DNA from: CALXCT01 sp964422185
GTDB taxonomy: Bacteria > Bacillota > Clostridia > Oscillospirales > Oscillospiraceae
DNA: 36,111 bases
Assembly (NCBI GenBank): GCA_964422185.1
Contig: CAYRAG010000015.1
Span: forward strand, 1-36,111
Direction of reading: 5' to 3'
How positions within the stretch are numbered: position 1 is the stretch's first letter; every line of letters starts with the position of its first letter. This document shows, in pieces, positions 1 to 7,317 of the stretch. Both the position numbers and the translations under genes were made by a program. The notes beneath the pieces were generated by a model, which did not search any database, was not told the DNA's origin, and saw only the letters and a list, made by a program, of their open reading frames with translations.

Positions 1-2
1 AC

Positions 3-509
3 AATGAGGACGACACGGTGGATGTCATGATGATGGCCTGGGGCGGCATCTGCGCGGAGGACATGGTGGCGCTGAATCTGGAGGCGGATCACAAGACGGT
101 GGCCAACCTCCGTGCGCGGGGCGCGTTCACGCTGGCGGTTCCCGGCGCGGATACCCTGAAAGAGTCGGATTTCTTCGGCATCGCGTCCTCGAACCGCGTG
201 CCGGATAAGTTTGCGCGTACCGGCCTGCACGCCGTCCGCAGCGGCCGGGTGGACGCGCCGGTCATCGAGGAGTATCCCCTGACGCTGGAGTGCACGGTGG
301 AGCGGATGGAGGACGAGCCGTACGGCCTGCGGGTGCTGGGCCGCATCGTCAATGTGCTAGCGGACGAGTCGGTACTGGACGAAAGCGGCAAAATCGACGC
401 CGGGAAGCTCAACGCGTTCCTTTTCGACCAGATGCGCAGCGGCTACTACGCCGTGGGGGAGAAAATCGGCCAGGCCTGGAGCAGCGGCGCCGGCCTGATG
501 AAAGAATAA
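3..509 (+). CDS. Flavin reductase-like (FMN-binding split barrel) protein, 5' truncated
   Basis: The reading frame is open from the left edge of the window, so the true start lies upstream; the GTG at 18 is only the first possible start codon inside it. The visible part is about 168 residues. It has the order typical of the flavin reductase-like domain family (DIM6/NTAB group): an MAWGG segment near the start, then a stretch on substrate or cofactor use with HKTVANL, then GAFTLAVP. Members bind FMN and act as small flavoproteins or flavin reductases in the cytoplasm; the specific reaction cannot be read here. It ends just before a structured terminator region and is the last gene of its transcript. 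Family assignment is fairly sure; the function is not. Confidence 0.75.
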   Translation, partial: NEDDTVDVMMMAWGGICAEDMVALNLEADHKTVANLRARGAFTLAVPGADTLKESDFFGIASSNRVPDKFARTGLHAVRSGRVDAPVIEEYPLTLECTVERMEDEPYGLRVLGRIVNVLADESVLDESGKIDAGKLNAFLFDQMRSGYYAVGEKIGQAWSSGAGLMKE

Positions 510-522
510 GTTCCTCCTGCCA

Positions 523-619
523 TGCCGGGGAACACTGTGCGCCCCGCCCCGCGGCGGGGTCAGGAATTCCCCGGCAGCGCTGAACACCGGGGCGGCTCCG
601 GCCGCCCCGGCTCTTTTTT
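523..619 (+). terminator. Nested hairpins and rho-independent terminator after the flavin reductase-like gene
   Basis: A 10-bp outer stem, TGCCGGGGAA at 523-532 with TTCCCCGGCA at 567-576, encloses a smaller GC hairpin. Just downstream a second stem, CCGGGGCGGC (587-596) with GCCGCCCCGG (601-610) and a TCCG loop, is followed by a T-run at 614-619. The second element is a textbook intrinsic terminator. The first may stabilise the 3' end. Confidence 0.85.
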
Positions 620-646
620 GCCGCGGAGCCCGGGGCAATGTTTTTG

Positions 647-675
647 TTGCAGCCGGATCGGGGCTGTGGTATAAT
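647..675 (+). promoter_or_regulatory. Sigma-70-type promoter for tRNA-Leu
   Basis: TTGCAG at 647-652 and a perfect TATAAT at 670-675 are separated by 17 bp. Transcription would start near 682, about 34 nt before the mature tRNA. Confidence 0.75.
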
Positions 676-715
676 GCCGGACGGCCGGGGCGGTGCGCCC
701 GGAACCATCAGAGAC

Positions 716-800
716 GCGCCTGTGATGGAACTGGTAGACATGCGAGATTTAGGTTCTCGTGCGGAAACGCGTGTGGGTTCAAATCCCTTCAGGCGCACCA
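716..800 (+). tRNA. tRNA-Leu (anticodon UAG)
   Basis: The acceptor stem GCGCCTG (716-722) pairs with CAGGCGC (790-796), followed by discriminator A and an encoded CCA. The D-arm has the Leu-type TGGAACTGGTAGACA. The anticodon stem CGAGA/TCTCG encloses the loop TTTAGGT, which gives anticodon UAG and reads CUN codons, mainly CUA. A long variable arm follows, as expected for a class II tRNA, and the T-arm contains GGGTTCAAATCCC. Total length is 85 nt. Confidence 0.96.
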
Positions 801-805
801 GAGTG

Positions 806-872
806 CCCGCGCCGCCGGCGGCGGCGCGGGGGAAAGGCGGAGAAAAGGCCGGGGGTTGGCGCTCCCGGCCTT
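806..872 (+). terminator. Two GC-rich stem-loops downstream of tRNA-Leu
   Basis: CCCGCGCCGCC (806-816) pairs with GGCGGCGCGGG (820-830) around a 3-nt loop. AAGGCCGGG (845-853) pairs with CCCGGCCTT (864-872). Neither has a real T-run, so they may be 3' processing or weak termination structures. They separate the tRNA from the transporter gene downstream. Confidence 0.4.
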
Positions 873-934
873 GATCCATGCCTGTTTCGGGCCGCCGGAC
901 AGGCGGCTCCGGACGGAAAGAGGGAACGCGGCGT

Positions 935-2167
935 TTGAAACGGGTGCATTACGGCTGGTGGGTGTGCCTTGCGGGTACCCTGCTCATCTTCATTACCATG
1001 GGGGTCGCCTCCAACGGCTTCTCCATCTTCATGCCCTATGTGCGGGAGGAGATCGGGCTGACCAACACCCAGACCTCCTCTCTGGTCACGATCCGGTGCC
1101 TCGTCTCTTTCCTGTCCATGCTGGTGATCGGGAAGTACTACCAGCTGTTCAGCCTGAGGGCGGGAACCGCGGTCGCCTCGGCCCTCGTCGCCCTGGGCTA
1201 CTGCATCTACGGTTTTTCCAGAACCTACCTCCACTTCTGCGTCTCCTCCGCCATTCTGGGCCTGGGATACGGGATGGGCACCATGATCCCCGTCTCGCTT
1301 CTGATGAACCGCTGGTTTGTGAAGCATCAGGCGCTGGCGCTGAGCATCTGCGCCACGGGCAGCGGACTGGCGACCGTGCTCATGCCGCCGGTCACCACCT
1401 GGCTGGTGGAGCATCTGTCCCTGTCTGCCGCGTTTCTGGCGGAGGGCGTCGCCATCTTCGCCCTGACGCTGGTCATCGCCCTGGTGATGCGCAACGATCC
1501 GGCGGAAATGGGCCTGCTGCCCTACGGGGCGGAGAGCGCAGGGCAGGAGGCGCGGGCAACGGACGACCCGGCGCAGGCGGAGTCCGGCGCGTACTTCCCC
1601 GCCTCCGCCTGGGTGCTGATCTTCCTGGTCAGCCTGGGCATGGGCGCCGTGGCCAATCCAGGGATCTCCCATCTGGCGGTGCTGTACACCTCCGAGGGGT
1701 TCCCCTCCATGACGGTGGCGCTGCTCGTCAGCGCCACGGGGGTCATGATCACCCTGAGCAAGATCCTCTACGGCTCCGTCTCGGACTGGATTGGCGGGCT
1801 GAAGTCCAGTGTGCTCTTCGGCCTGGTTCTCACCGTCGCCCACGGCATGTGCTGCCTGGCGTTCACGGGCAGCCTGCCGGTGGCGGGCGTCACGGTCTTC
1901 CTGCTTGGCCTGGGCTACCCCATCGCCACGGTGGGCCCGTCTCTCTGGGCCGGCGAGCTCTCCCCGAAAGACCGGTATCCCGCGGTTCTGCGCTCGCTCC
2001 AGCTGGCCTACGCCGGCGGCTCCCTGCTGTGCTCCAATGTCCCCGGGCTGCTGGCGGACACATTTCAGGGAAGCTACCTCCCCGCCTACGGTCTGTTCAC
2101 TGTCCTGCTGGCGGCCTCCCTGGTGCTTCTGGTTCTCTCCTACCGTGCGGCCCGCAGGATCCCGTGA
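935..2167 (+). CDS. MFS transporter, monocarboxylate/oxalate-antiporter-like
   Basis: This is a cytoplasmic-membrane major facilitator of about 410 residues with roughly twelve hydrophobic segments and a polar central loop around residues 190-215. The N-terminus MKRVHYGWWV is typical of the oxalate/formate and monocarboxylate-like MFS branch. I chose the TTG at 935 because an AGAGGG Shine-Dalgarno sequence sits about 10 nt upstream and the family motif starts right there. The in-frame ATG at 878 has no ribosome-binding site and would add an unlikely Gly/Arg-rich leader. No pathway gene is adjacent, so the substrate is unknown; a small carboxylate is a guess from the family. Confidence 0.8.
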   Translation: MKRVHYGWWVCLAGTLLIFITMGVASNGFSIFMPYVREEIGLTNTQTSSLVTIRCLVSFLSMLVIGKYYQLFSLRAGTAVASALVALGYCIYGFSRTYLHFCVSSAILGLGYGMGTMIPVSLLMNRWFVKHQALALSICATGSGLATVLMPPVTTWLVEHLSLSAAFLAEGVAIFALTLVIALVMRNDPAEMGLLPYGAESAGQEARATDDPAQAESGAYFPASAWVLIFLVSLGMGAVANPGISHLAVLYTSEGFPSMTVALLVSATGVMITLSKILYGSVSDWIGGLKSSVLFGLVLTVAHGMCCLAFTGSLPVAGVTVFLLGLGYPIATVGPSLWAGELSPKDRYPAVLRSLQLAYAGGSLLCSNVPGLLADTFQGSYLPAYGLFTVLLAASLVLLVLSYRAARRIP

Positions 2168-2205
2168 GGCCGCGGATCGCTGCCGCGAATACAGGAGGCT
2201 TTCGT

Positions 2206-2238
2206 ATGCGCCTGAAAAGGGATCTGCCGCCATGGTGA
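2206..2238 (+). CDS. Possible 10-codon leader peptide coupled to the pseudouridine synthase gene
   Basis: AGGAGG at 2193-2198 lies 7 nt before an ATG at 2206. That ATG opens a 10-codon frame (MRLKRDLPPW) whose TGA at 2236-2238 overlaps the start region of the next gene (ATG 2232). The downstream gene has no equally good ribosome-binding site of its own. This geometry suggests translational coupling, but such a short frame could be chance. Confidence 0.35.
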   Translation: MRLKRDLPPW

Positions 2239-3128
2239 GGCGGGTGGAGTATACCGTCCCCGCGGAGCAGGAGGGGCGGCGCGTGTGGTCTGTGCTCAAG
2301 TATGGTCTGGGACTGTCCGGCACGGTCATCCGCCGGATGAAGTGGCTGGAGGACGGCATCCTGCTGGACGGCGTCCGGGTTCACACGGATGTCCCGCTCC
2401 GCGCCGGACAGGTGCTCTCGGTGCGCCTCTCAGACCCCGCGGTCCGCAGCGGTCTGATCCCCGTGCCGGGCGAGCTGGACATTGTCTACGAGGACGAGGA
2501 TCTGCTGGTGCTGAACAAGCCCGCCGGGCTGTCCGTCCACCCCGGGCCGGGGCACTACGCGGATACCCTGGGCAACTATCTGATGGACTACTACCGGAAC
2601 ACCGGCGTGGAGGCGGACTTCCACCCGGTTCACCGGCTGGATCGGGGCACCACCGGACTCATGGCCGTGGCGAAGCACCCCCACGCCCAAGAGGTGCTCA
2701 GACGCCAGATCCACACCGGGGAATTCCGCCGGCAGTATCTGGCGATCTGCGTGGGTGCGCCGGATCCGCCGCAGGGGGTCATTGACGCGCCCCTGGGGCC
2801 GGAGGACGGCTCTCTTGTCCGCCGCCAGGTGCGACCGGGCGGAGACCGCGCCCGCACCCGCTACTGGACGGAGCGGCGCTGCGGCGATCTCACCCTGCTG
2901 GGTCTGGAACTGGACACGGGCCGCACCCACCAGATCCGGGTGCATCTGGCCTGGCTCGGACACCCGCTGGCGGGCGACTTCCTCTACGGCACGGAGGATC
3001 CGGCGCTCATCGGCCGGCCGGCGCTCCACTCCGCCCGCCTGACCATCCGCCAGCCGCTGACCGGAGAGCTTCTGCGCTTCTCCGCCCCTCTCCCGGAGGA
3101 TATGGCCCGGCTGCTTCTTCCCCGCTGA
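2232..3128 (+). CDS. RluA-family pseudouridine synthase
   Basis: The protein has 298 residues. An S4-like RNA-binding region occupies about residues 1-70, and a pseudouridine synthase catalytic domain fills the rest. The diagnostic motif HRLDRGTTG (residues 134-142) carries the catalytic Asp137, and the RTHQIRVHLAWLGHPLAGD segment near the C-terminus is also characteristic. Such enzymes isomerise specific uridines of 23S rRNA or tRNA in the cytoplasm. Length and domain order match the RluD/YlyB group, but the target nucleotide cannot be deduced. The ATG at 2232 is the first in-frame start before conserved sequence. It ends one base before a strong terminator. Confidence 0.93.
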   Translation: MVRRVEYTVPAEQEGRRVWSVLKYGLGLSGTVIRRMKWLEDGILLDGVRVHTDVPLRAGQVLSVRLSDPAVRSGLIPVPGELDIVYEDEDLLVLNKPAGLSVHPGPGHYADTLGNYLMDYYRNTGVEADFHPVHRLDRGTTGLMAVAKHPHAQEVLRRQIHTGEFRRQYLAICVGAPDPPQGVIDAPLGPEDGSLVRRQVRPGGDRARTRYWTERRCGDLTLLGLELDTGRTHQIRVHLAWLGHPLAGDFLYGTEDPALIGRPALHSARLTIRQPLTGELLRFSAPLPEDMARLLLPR

Positions 3129-3129
3129 T

Positions 3130-3160
3130 CCCCGGCGCGCTGCCGCGCCGGGGTTCGTTT
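3130..3160 (+). terminator. Rho-independent terminator after the pseudouridine synthase gene
   Basis: A perfect 10-bp stem, CCCCGGCGCG (3130-3139) with CGCGCCGGGG (3144-3153), has a 4-nt loop and is followed by TTCGTTTTG. Confidence 0.9.
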
Positions 3161-3176
3161 TGTCATCATTTGTAAC

Positions 3177-3205
3177 TTGCATTTTCCCCCGCGCGGGATT
3201 ACCAT
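3177..3205 (+). promoter_or_regulatory. Candidate promoter of the BlaI-type repressor gene
   Basis: TTGCAT (3177-3182) and TACCAT (3200-3205) are separated by 17 bp. The predicted start point near 3212 places the adjacent palindrome right at the beginning of the transcript, a good position for repression. Confidence 0.5.
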
Positions 3206-3215
3206 TGTCCTATCC

Positions 3216-3229
3216 ACTACAATTGTAGT
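3216..3229. promoter_or_regulatory. Palindromic operator, BlaI/MecI type
   Basis: ACTACAATTGTAGT is a perfect 14-bp palindrome containing TACA/TGTA half-sites, the core of known BlaI/MecI/CopY-family operators. It lies 31 bp before the repressor start codon, which suggests autorepression. Confidence 0.75.
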
Positions 3230-3259
3230 AATAAGGGGAAACCGGGAGGAGGGACTGGC

Positions 3260-3637
3260 GTGAAACGACTGCCGGACGCGGAGCTGGAGGTCATGAAAGC
3301 CCTGTGGAACTCCGGGCCGGACACGCCCCGCGCTGCGCTGGAGCAGGCCCTCTCCCCGTTCGGGTGGGCCGGCAATACGGTGAACACCTACCTGGCCCGG
3401 CTGGTGGACAGGGGGTTTGTGTCCGTGCGCAAAACGGGCAGGGCCAACCTGTACACGCCGCTCGTCAGCCGGGACGACTACCTCGCCTTTGACAGCAGGG
3501 CGGTGCTGCGCCGGCTCTATGACGGCTCCCCCACGAACTTCGTGGCGGCGCTGGCGCACGGGGGTCTGGATCCCCGGGAGGCGGACGAACTGCGCGCCCT
3601 GCTGGACAGGCTGAGCGAAGGGGACGGACCGGACTGA
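3260..3637 (+). CDS. BlaI/MecI/CopY-family transcriptional repressor
   Basis: This 125-residue protein has an N-terminal winged-helix domain: LPDAELEVMKALW near residue 4, then NTVNTYLARLVDRGFV as recognition helix and turn, then a GRANLYTPL wing. A short C-terminal dimerisation region follows. The family represses beta-lactamase, copper or other envelope genes and is inactivated by proteolysis through a BlaR1/MecR1 sensor. No such sensor metalloprotease is next to it. The GTG start at 3260 follows a strong GGGAGGAGGG sequence. The palindrome upstream and the cell-wall deacetylase downstream suggest an envelope-related regulon, which is inference. Length is normal for the family. Confidence 0.88.
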   Translation: MKRLPDAELEVMKALWNSGPDTPRAALEQALSPFGWAGNTVNTYLARLVDRGFVSVRKTGRANLYTPLVSRDDYLAFDSRAVLRRLYDGSPTNFVAALAHGGLDPREADELRALLDRLSEGDGPD

Positions 3638-3719
3638 CTTTCTCCGGATCCTGACCGCCCGGGGGAACTTCTCCCGATTCTGGTTACATCTCGTGTGAAG
3701 AGGAAAGAGGGATGCTGCG

Positions 3720-4661
3720 TTGAACTCATCTCGTTGGCGGCGGATCCTGCCCCTGCTCCTGTGCGGGATCGCCTGCGTGCTTCTGGGCTGTCTGAGTCTC
3801 CGTCTGTACACGCTTTATCAGGACGAGAGCGCCGCACGCAGCGCCCTGGCCGGAGAGGCGGAGCAGCTGCGCAGAGATCTGGAGGAGCGCGACGGCGAAC
3901 TGGCGCTGGCACAGGAGGAGCTGGAGCAGCTGAAGAGTGCCGCCGTGCCCGTCCGGGACGGGGAGTCCCCGGATTACACGCAGCTCTACCCGGATCTCTA
4001 CGCCGAGCCCTGGGAGGGGGAGGATGTCCTCGGGGAGAAGACCGTCTGTCTCACTTTTGACGACGGCCCCTCCGAGAACACCGACCGCATCCTGAAGATC
4101 CTGGATCGGTACCAGGTGAAAGCCACTTTCTTTGTGGTGGGGAAGACGGATGAGGCCAACCAGCAGAGAATGCGGGACATCGTGGCCGCCGGGCACACGC
4201 TGGGCATCCACAGCTGGAGCCACAACTACGGGGAGATCTACGACTCCGTGGAGGCGTATCTGGACGACTTCCACCAGCTCTACCAGTGGATCTACGAGGT
4301 CACGGGCGTAAAGGCCCAGGTGTTCCGCTTCCCCGGGGGCAGCATCAACGGGCACAACCGGGGCACCTATCAGGAGATCATCGCGGAGATGACCCGGCGG
4401 GGCTTCGTCTACTTCGACTGGAACGCGTCCGCCCAGGATGCCACTGCCAGGCCAGCACCCGCGGCCTCCATCACGGCAAACTGTCTGAAAGGGGTGGGCC
4501 GCAGCCTGGCGGTGGTGCTCGCCCACGACTCCGCCGCCCGCACCACTACCGTGGACGCCCTCCCGGCGGTCATCCGGGGGTATCAGGACGCGGGATACAC
4601 TTTCGCCCCGCTCACGCCCGGGGTTCGCCAGATCATTTTCAACTACAAGCAGCCGGAATGA
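3720..4661 (+). CDS. Membrane-anchored polysaccharide deacetylase (NodB domain, carbohydrate esterase 4)
   Basis: The 313-residue protein has a single N-terminal membrane segment (about 9-30), a short charged coiled coil (about 34-75, rich in Glu/Leu) and a NodB domain from about 105 onward. The NodB motifs are visible: TFDDGP (112-117, catalytic and metal Asp), HSWSH (164-168, metal His), RFPGG (203-207), DWN (233-235) and LAHDS with His269. Such enzymes remove acetyl groups from peptidoglycan N-acetylglucosamine or related glycans outside the membrane. The TTG start at 3720 follows AGGAAAGAGGGA; the nearby ATG at 3712 runs into a stop after three codons. Substrate is inferred from the family only. 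Confidence 0.9.
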   Translation: MNSSRWRRILPLLLCGIACVLLGCLSLRLYTLYQDESAARSALAGEAEQLRRDLEERDGELALAQEELEQLKSAAVPVRDGESPDYTQLYPDLYAEPWEGEDVLGEKTVCLTFDDGPSENTDRILKILDRYQVKATFFVVGKTDEANQQRMRDIVAAGHTLGIHSWSHNYGEIYDSVEAYLDDFHQLYQWIYEVTGVKAQVFRFPGGSINGHNRGTYQEIIAEMTRRGFVYFDWNASAQDATARPAPAASITANCLKGVGRSLAVVLAHDSAARTTTVDALPAVIRGYQDAGYTFAPLTPGVRQIIFNYKQPE

Positions 4662-4685
4662 GGCACGCCGGAGGAGGGAGACAGG

Positions 4686-5018
4686 ATGAGCGGCACATTT
4701 CACCAGGTCTGTGACCTGGTGGCGCAGATCCCGTACGGGCGGGTCACCACCTACGGACAGCTCGCCAGGCTCCTGGGCAACCCCCGCCTGTCCCGTGTGG
4801 TGGGATACGCCATGCGTGCGGCGCCGGATCGTCTCCCCTGCCACCGGGTGGTGAACCGGTTCGGGGGCCTGTGCGACGCGTTTCTCCCCTTTGGCCGGGA
4901 CAGCCACCGGATGCTGCTGGAGCTGGAGCGGGTGCCGTTCCGCCCGGACGGCACCGTGGATCTGGACAGGGTCATGTGGTACGGCCCCGGGGCGGAGTAC
5001 GCGAACCCCGGCGAATGA
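4686..5018 (+). CDS. MGMT-family O6-alkylguanine alkyltransferase-like protein
   Basis: This 110-residue protein matches the DNA-binding domain of O6-methylguanine-DNA methyltransferase alone. It has an IPYGRVTTYGQLARLLGNP helix-turn-helix segment and the active-site motif LPCHRVV with Cys52 retained. The acceptor cysteine separates it from alkyltransferase-like (ATL) proteins, which carry Trp there. The N-terminal domain of full-length Ogt/AdaB is absent, as in many short Firmicutes homologues. It may repair alkylated guanine or only bind it. The start at 4686 has a GGAGGGAGAC ribosome-binding site, and the gene lies 24 nt after the deacetylase, probably in the same transcript. Confidence 0.85.
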   Translation: MSGTFHQVCDLVAQIPYGRVTTYGQLARLLGNPRLSRVVGYAMRAAPDRLPCHRVVNRFGGLCDAFLPFGRDSHRMLLELERVPFRPDGTVDLDRVMWYGPGAEYANPGE

Positions 5019-5037
5019 GTTTCCCCCGCAGAGAAAA

Positions 5038-5080
5038 AACAGCCATACCCGGAGCGGATCCGGATATGGCTGTTCTTTTT
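5038..5080. terminator. Bidirectional terminator between convergent genes
   Basis: AACAGCCATA (5038-5047) pairs with TATGGCTGTT (5065-5074), and inner CCGG pairs extend the stem after one mismatch. T-rich tails flank both ends: CTTTTT on plus, and on minus the complement of GAGAAAAAAC. It separates the MGMT-like gene from the minus-strand flavoprotein gene ending at 5139. Confidence 0.88.
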
Positions 5081-5138
5081 CCCGGTTCCGGGGCGCCGTA
5101 CCGCGTCCCGGGGGGTTAAGTCTGTCGGGGATGGGCGG

Positions 5139-7178
5139 TCAGCCCCTGCCGATGTCCAGGACGATCTGGTCGGCCTGCTGGGTGGCGGTCAGGATATTGC
5201 GCGGCGCCACACAGTCGCCAAGGGCGTAGAACTCCCTGGCGCAGTCCGCCAGCGCGTAGGCCTCCTCCGTGAGGGGCCGCTGGCCGGCGGCGTAGATCAC
5301 GGTGTCCGCCGCTATCAGGTACTGGCCGTTCACCGCGTCCGAGACCACCAGGCCCTCCGCGGTGATCTCCACCGCGCTGGTGGAGCCGTAGCAGCGGATG
5401 TTGTCCAGGGTCTTCATCTTCTCGTGGATGGAGATGCCGTGCACCACATTGTCGCCCTTCAGAATATTCAGGCCGTTCATCCGCTCGCCGGTGCTCATCT
5501 CATGCTCCGGGGGCAGGGTGCCGTTTTTGCAGGGCGTCGGGGTGCCGGACACATGATCCAGCATCTCCACGATGGTGATGTCCCGGCCGTGGGTCTCCGC
5601 CAGGTAGATGCCCAGCTCGGCGCCCACCAGGCCGCCGCCGATGATGACGGCGCGCTTTCCCACCTGATCCGGATGGGAGTAGACCTCCTCCGCCCCCATG
5701 ACATTGGAGCCGTCAATGCCGGGAATGGGCGGTTTCACGGGGCGGGAGCCCAGCGCGGCGATGATGACATCCGGCTGGTACGGCGCGACGCTCTCCGGCG
5801 TCGCGGCGGTGTTCAGGTGCACCTCGATGTCCGCGCGGCCCACGCGCCGGCGCTGCAGCTGGATATAGTCGTCCAGGCGCTGCTTGAACGGGATGTCCTT
5901 CTCGCAGCGCAGCACGCCGCCCAGCTCCGGCTCTTTCTCCAGCAGAACCACCTTATGGCCCTGATCCGCCGCGGTCAGGGCGGCCTGCATGCCGCCGATG
6001 CCGCCGCCGGCGATGAGCACGGTCTTCTTCACTTTCGCCGCGGGGGGATTCATCCGGGTCGTCTCATAGCCGATGACCGGGTTGATGGCGCAGCGGAAGA
6101 AGCCGTTGACCGTGCTGCTGTGGAAGCAGCTGACGCAGCGCATGCAGCGGCTGATGTCGTCCGCACGGCCGGTACGCGCCTTGTTGGGCAGATCCGGGTC
6201 GGCCAGGGACTGGCGGCCCAGCTGCACCACATCCGCCATGCCGGAGGCGATGATCTCCTCCATCTGGGCGGGGTCGGTCAGGGCACCCACGGTCTCCACC
6301 GGCGTGCTGACATGCTTTTTGATCTCCGCGGCGTACTTCACATTGCAGCCGTCCTCCAGGAACATGGACGGATGGGTGACGCAGGCGGCGCTGTCCACCT
6401 CGTGGTGACCCACGGAGATGTTGAACAGGTCGATTTTGCCGTCGAGCATCTTCGCCATCTCCACGGCCTCGTCCAGATCGTAGCCGCCGGGGATCAGCTC
6501 GGCGCCGCTCATGCGGAACTCAATGGGGAAGCCGGGGCCCACGGCTTTGCGCACCGCGTCCACAATGGCCAGCGGAAGGCGCATCCGGTTCTCCAGGCTG
6601 CCGCCCCACTGATCCGTGCGGGTGTTGTGGGGATCCATGAACTGGGTCATGAGCCAGCCGTGGCCGCCGTGCAGGTTGATCATGCCAAAGCCGCACTGCT
6701 TCACAAACGCGGCCACCTGGGCGTATTTGCTGATGATGTACTCGATGACATCCTCGGGCATGGCGCGCACTTCCACGCCGTTGCAGACCTCGTCGATGGG
6801 GCCGTAGGTGTAGCCCACGCGGTCGGCCATGACAAACGAGTATTTGCCGCTGTGGTTGAGCTCCACATTCGCCACGGCGCCGTGCCGGCCGATGGCGCCC
6901 GCGGTGCGGGACAGGCCGATCTTGGACTTGGGCGCGTCCCCGCGGAGCTTGAACTGGTGGTTGTGGCCGTACCGGGAGTCCACAATGCAGTCTCCGATGC
7001 ACACGGAGGCGAAGCCGCCCCGCGCTTTCAGCTCATAGAACGCGGTGGCCTCGCTGGACAGGGCGTTCTCGGCGGTCAGGCCGGGATAGTCCTGGGGCGA
7101 CGCGAAGATCCGGTTGCGGAACACGGTTTTGCCCAGACGGATGGGCTCGAACAGATGGGGAAAATACGGATTGCTCAT
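5139..7178 (-). CDS. OYE-type NADH:flavin oxidoreductase with Fe-S and FAD domains (paralogue 1)
   Basis: The 679-residue protein has the three-part build of 2,4-dienoyl-CoA reductase, BaiCD/BaiH and daidzein reductase. An FMN-binding TIM barrel (1-340) is followed by a cysteine cluster C345-x2-C348-x2-C351-x11-C363 for one 4Fe-4S centre. A pyridine-nucleotide/FAD module follows with GGGIGG (391-396) and GGGLVG (514-519). It should pass hydride from NAD(P)H through FAD and Fe-S to FMN and reduce a C=C bond next to a carbonyl, in the cytoplasm. In the barrel the motif reads HGGHGW (170-175), so the usual Tyr proton donor is Trp; the HHEV histidines (258-259) are kept. Start ATG at 7178 has only a weak ribosome-binding site. 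It follows the ABC importer genes on the same strand after a hairpin. Substrate unknown. Confidence 0.9.
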   Translation of the reverse strand: MSNPYFPHLFEPIRLGKTVFRNRIFASPQDYPGLTAENALSSEATAFYELKARGGFASVCIGDCIVDSRYGHNHQFKLRGDAPKSKIGLSRTAGAIGRHGAVANVELNHSGKYSFVMADRVGYTYGPIDEVCNGVEVRAMPEDVIEYIISKYAQVAAFVKQCGFGMINLHGGHGWLMTQFMDPHNTRTDQWGGSLENRMRLPLAIVDAVRKAVGPGFPIEFRMSGAELIPGGYDLDEAVEMAKMLDGKIDLFNISVGHHEVDSAACVTHPSMFLEDGCNVKYAAEIKKHVSTPVETVGALTDPAQMEEIIASGMADVVQLGRQSLADPDLPNKARTGRADDISRCMRCVSCFHSSTVNGFFRCAINPVIGYETTRMNPPAAKVKKTVLIAGGGIGGMQAALTAADQGHKVVLLEKEPELGGVLRCEKDIPFKQRLDDYIQLQRRRVGRADIEVHLNTAATPESVAPYQPDVIIAALGSRPVKPPIPGIDGSNVMGAEEVYSHPDQVGKRAVIIGGGLVGAELGIYLAETHGRDITIVEMLDHVSGTPTPCKNGTLPPEHEMSTGERMNGLNILKGDNVVHGISIHEKMKTLDNIRCYGSTSAVEITAEGLVVSDAVNGQYLIAADTVIYAAGQRPLTEEAYALADCAREFYALGDCVAPRNILTATQQADQIVLDIGRG

Positions 7179-7260
7179 ATCGTTTTCAGTTCGGGGCGGG
7201 CCGTCCCCTGCTCCTTTCTGTCAAAAACCGGCCCGCGGCGGCTTGGGTGGGATATCCAAA

Positions 7261-7291
7261 TACAGGCCCTGCGCACAAGGCAGGGCCTGTA
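7261..7291 (-). terminator. Hairpin between the ABC importer genes and OYE paralogue 1
   Basis: A perfect 12-bp stem, TACAGGCCCTGC (7261-7272) with GCAGGGCCTGTA (7280-7291), has a 7-nt loop. On the minus strand it is followed only by TTTGG, so termination may be partial and allow some read-through into the flavoprotein gene. The rest of 7179-7317 shows no convincing promoter. Confidence 0.6.
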
Positions 7292-7317
7292 TCCGGCGCT
7301 TTGTTCGGTTTGTCCGC

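Noticed and set aside
716..800. tRNA-Leu as an integration site for a mobile element
   Set aside because: No integrase, no repeated tRNA 3' end and no change in gene character are visible nearby.
856..2359. Long alternative frames over the first MFS gene on both strands
   Set aside because: Arg/Gly/Pro/His-rich translations with no recognisable domain; the frame from 935 encodes a normal twelve-segment transporter.
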